From assembly GCF_000373625.1 (NCBI RefSeq), contig NZ_KB891996.1:124001-188000 (forward strand): a DNA stretch of 64,000 nt, in the 5' to 3' direction. Below the pieces are notes generated by a model. That model did not search any database and was not told the origin of the DNA. It saw only the letters and a list, made by a program, of their open reading frames with translations. Every line of letters starts with the position of its first letter. Within the stretch, counting starts at the first letter, position 1. The DNA comes from Streptomyces sp. LaPpAH-108. Its GTDB lineage: Bacteria; Actinomycetota; Actinomycetes; Streptomycetales; Streptomycetaceae. Of the stretch, positions 63,627 to 64,000 are shown in pieces. The position numbers and the translations under genes are program-made.

Positions 63627-64000
63627 TCAATTTCCGGGGGTCGGCTGATTTCCGGACGCGTTCTCCGCGCGCGTGCGCCGCCACCGGGAGAGCAGCCCGT
63701 CGGGGACCTCCTCCGCCGTGAGGGCGTAGACGAGGTGGTCGCGCCAGGCGCCGTCGATGTGCAGATAACGCGGGCGCAGCCCCTCCTCGCGGAATCCGAG
63801 TTTCTCCACCACCCGGCGGCTGGGCCGGTTCTCGGGGCGAATGCACACTTCGAGCCGGTGCAGCCCGACCGAGCGGAAACAGTGGTCCGCCACCAGCGCG
63901 ACGGCGGTCGGCATGACCCCGCGCCCGGCGACCGACTCGTCCACCCAGTAGCCGACGTGCCCGGAGCACATGGAGCCCCAGGTGATCCCGGCGACCGTGA
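63627..64000 (-). CDS. GNAT acetyltransferase, RimJ/RimL-like (5' end outside window)
   Basis: The C-terminal 124 or so residues of a GNAT protein. The frame stays open to the window edge, and its upstream codons read VAGITWGSMCSGHVGYWVDE, typical of RimJ-like proteins. The acetyl-CoA region GRGVMPTAVALVADHCF and the ENRPSRRVVEKLGFREEG helix are present. The start lies beyond base 64000. The 173-base gap to the GlpR-like gene is relatively AT-rich and contains no gene that I can support. Confidence 0.88.
   Translation of the reverse strand, partial: TVAGITWGSMCSGHVGYWVDESVAGRGVMPTAVALVADHCFRSVGLHRLEVCIRPENRPSRRVVEKLGFREEGLRPRYLHIDGAWRDHLVYALTAEEVPDGLLSRWRRTRAENASGNQPTPGN

Overview
The window is a piece of a Streptomyces chromosome. 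The DNA is very GC-rich with strong third-position GC bias, starts are often GTG, neighbouring genes are often coupled by 4-bp ATGA/GTGA overlaps, and family-restricted genes such as ssgE, tandem LuxR-type orphans, an RpfB-type hydrolase and Uma2 are present. From memory, the gene order matches the core-genome region of S. coelicolor around ppc, gal, ispE, pmt, ssgE and the tricorn protease. This is syntenic core chromosome with a few small accessory islets, not a mobile element. I see no transposase, integrase, CRISPR array or rRNA.

Layout. 1-8.6 kb: small membrane protein, ppc, a fatty-acid desaturase/TetR pair behind two TetR-like palindromes, trans-aconitate methyltransferase with a VOC protein and a divergent MarR gene, an orphan LuxR regulator and a TTA-containing GNAT gene. 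8.6-14.1 kb: a galactose module, galT-galE-galK divergent from an SGLT-like symporter and a small membrane partner, with a repeated motif in the shared promoter region. 14.1-21.4 kb: a LuxR regulator with a degenerate receiver, two membrane-anchored PQQ-like beta-propeller proteins with long Pro/Gln tails, and an ABC-F ATPase. 21.5-29.9 kb: Uma2, then tatD-rpfB-rsmA-ispE and rsmI/pmt, the same neighbourhood as in mycobacteria. 29.9-32.5 kb: a damaged islet with a GMC oxidoreductase pseudogene and an hchA-like gene lacking an internal segment. 33-36.9 kb: two tandem MecA-like penicillin-binding proteins beside ssgE, a cell-wall/sporulation cluster. 37-39.6 kb: an ECF metal transporter whose apparently leaderless promoter carries a perfect Nur-type box, implying nickel.

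39.7-48.6 kb: serine hydrolase, DUF1876 protein, two oxidoreductases, an EamA transporter, a pair of tandem 121-residue paralogues of unknown function, and an MMPL exporter with a TetR gene. 48.9-54.5 kb: tricorn protease, then helR preceded by a perfect rifamycin-associated-element-like palindrome, predicting a rifamycin-inducible RNA-polymerase protection gene. 54.6-59.1 kb: a heptad-repeat stress-type protein and a coupled Baeyer-Villiger monooxygenase / alpha-beta hydrolase / SDR operon divergent from a MerR gene. 59.1-64 kb: exonuclease III, GNAT, a coupled zinc-ribbon/DUF1963 pair with a TTA codon, tRNA-Ala(CGC), the GlpR-like membrane protein and a GNAT gene cut by the window end.

Most promising for follow-up: the RAE/helR pair, the Nur-box ECF transporter, the ssgE-PBP cluster with its LacI-type palindrome, the two-repeat 121-residue paralogues, and a 106-bp inverted-repeat element at 41.0 kb.
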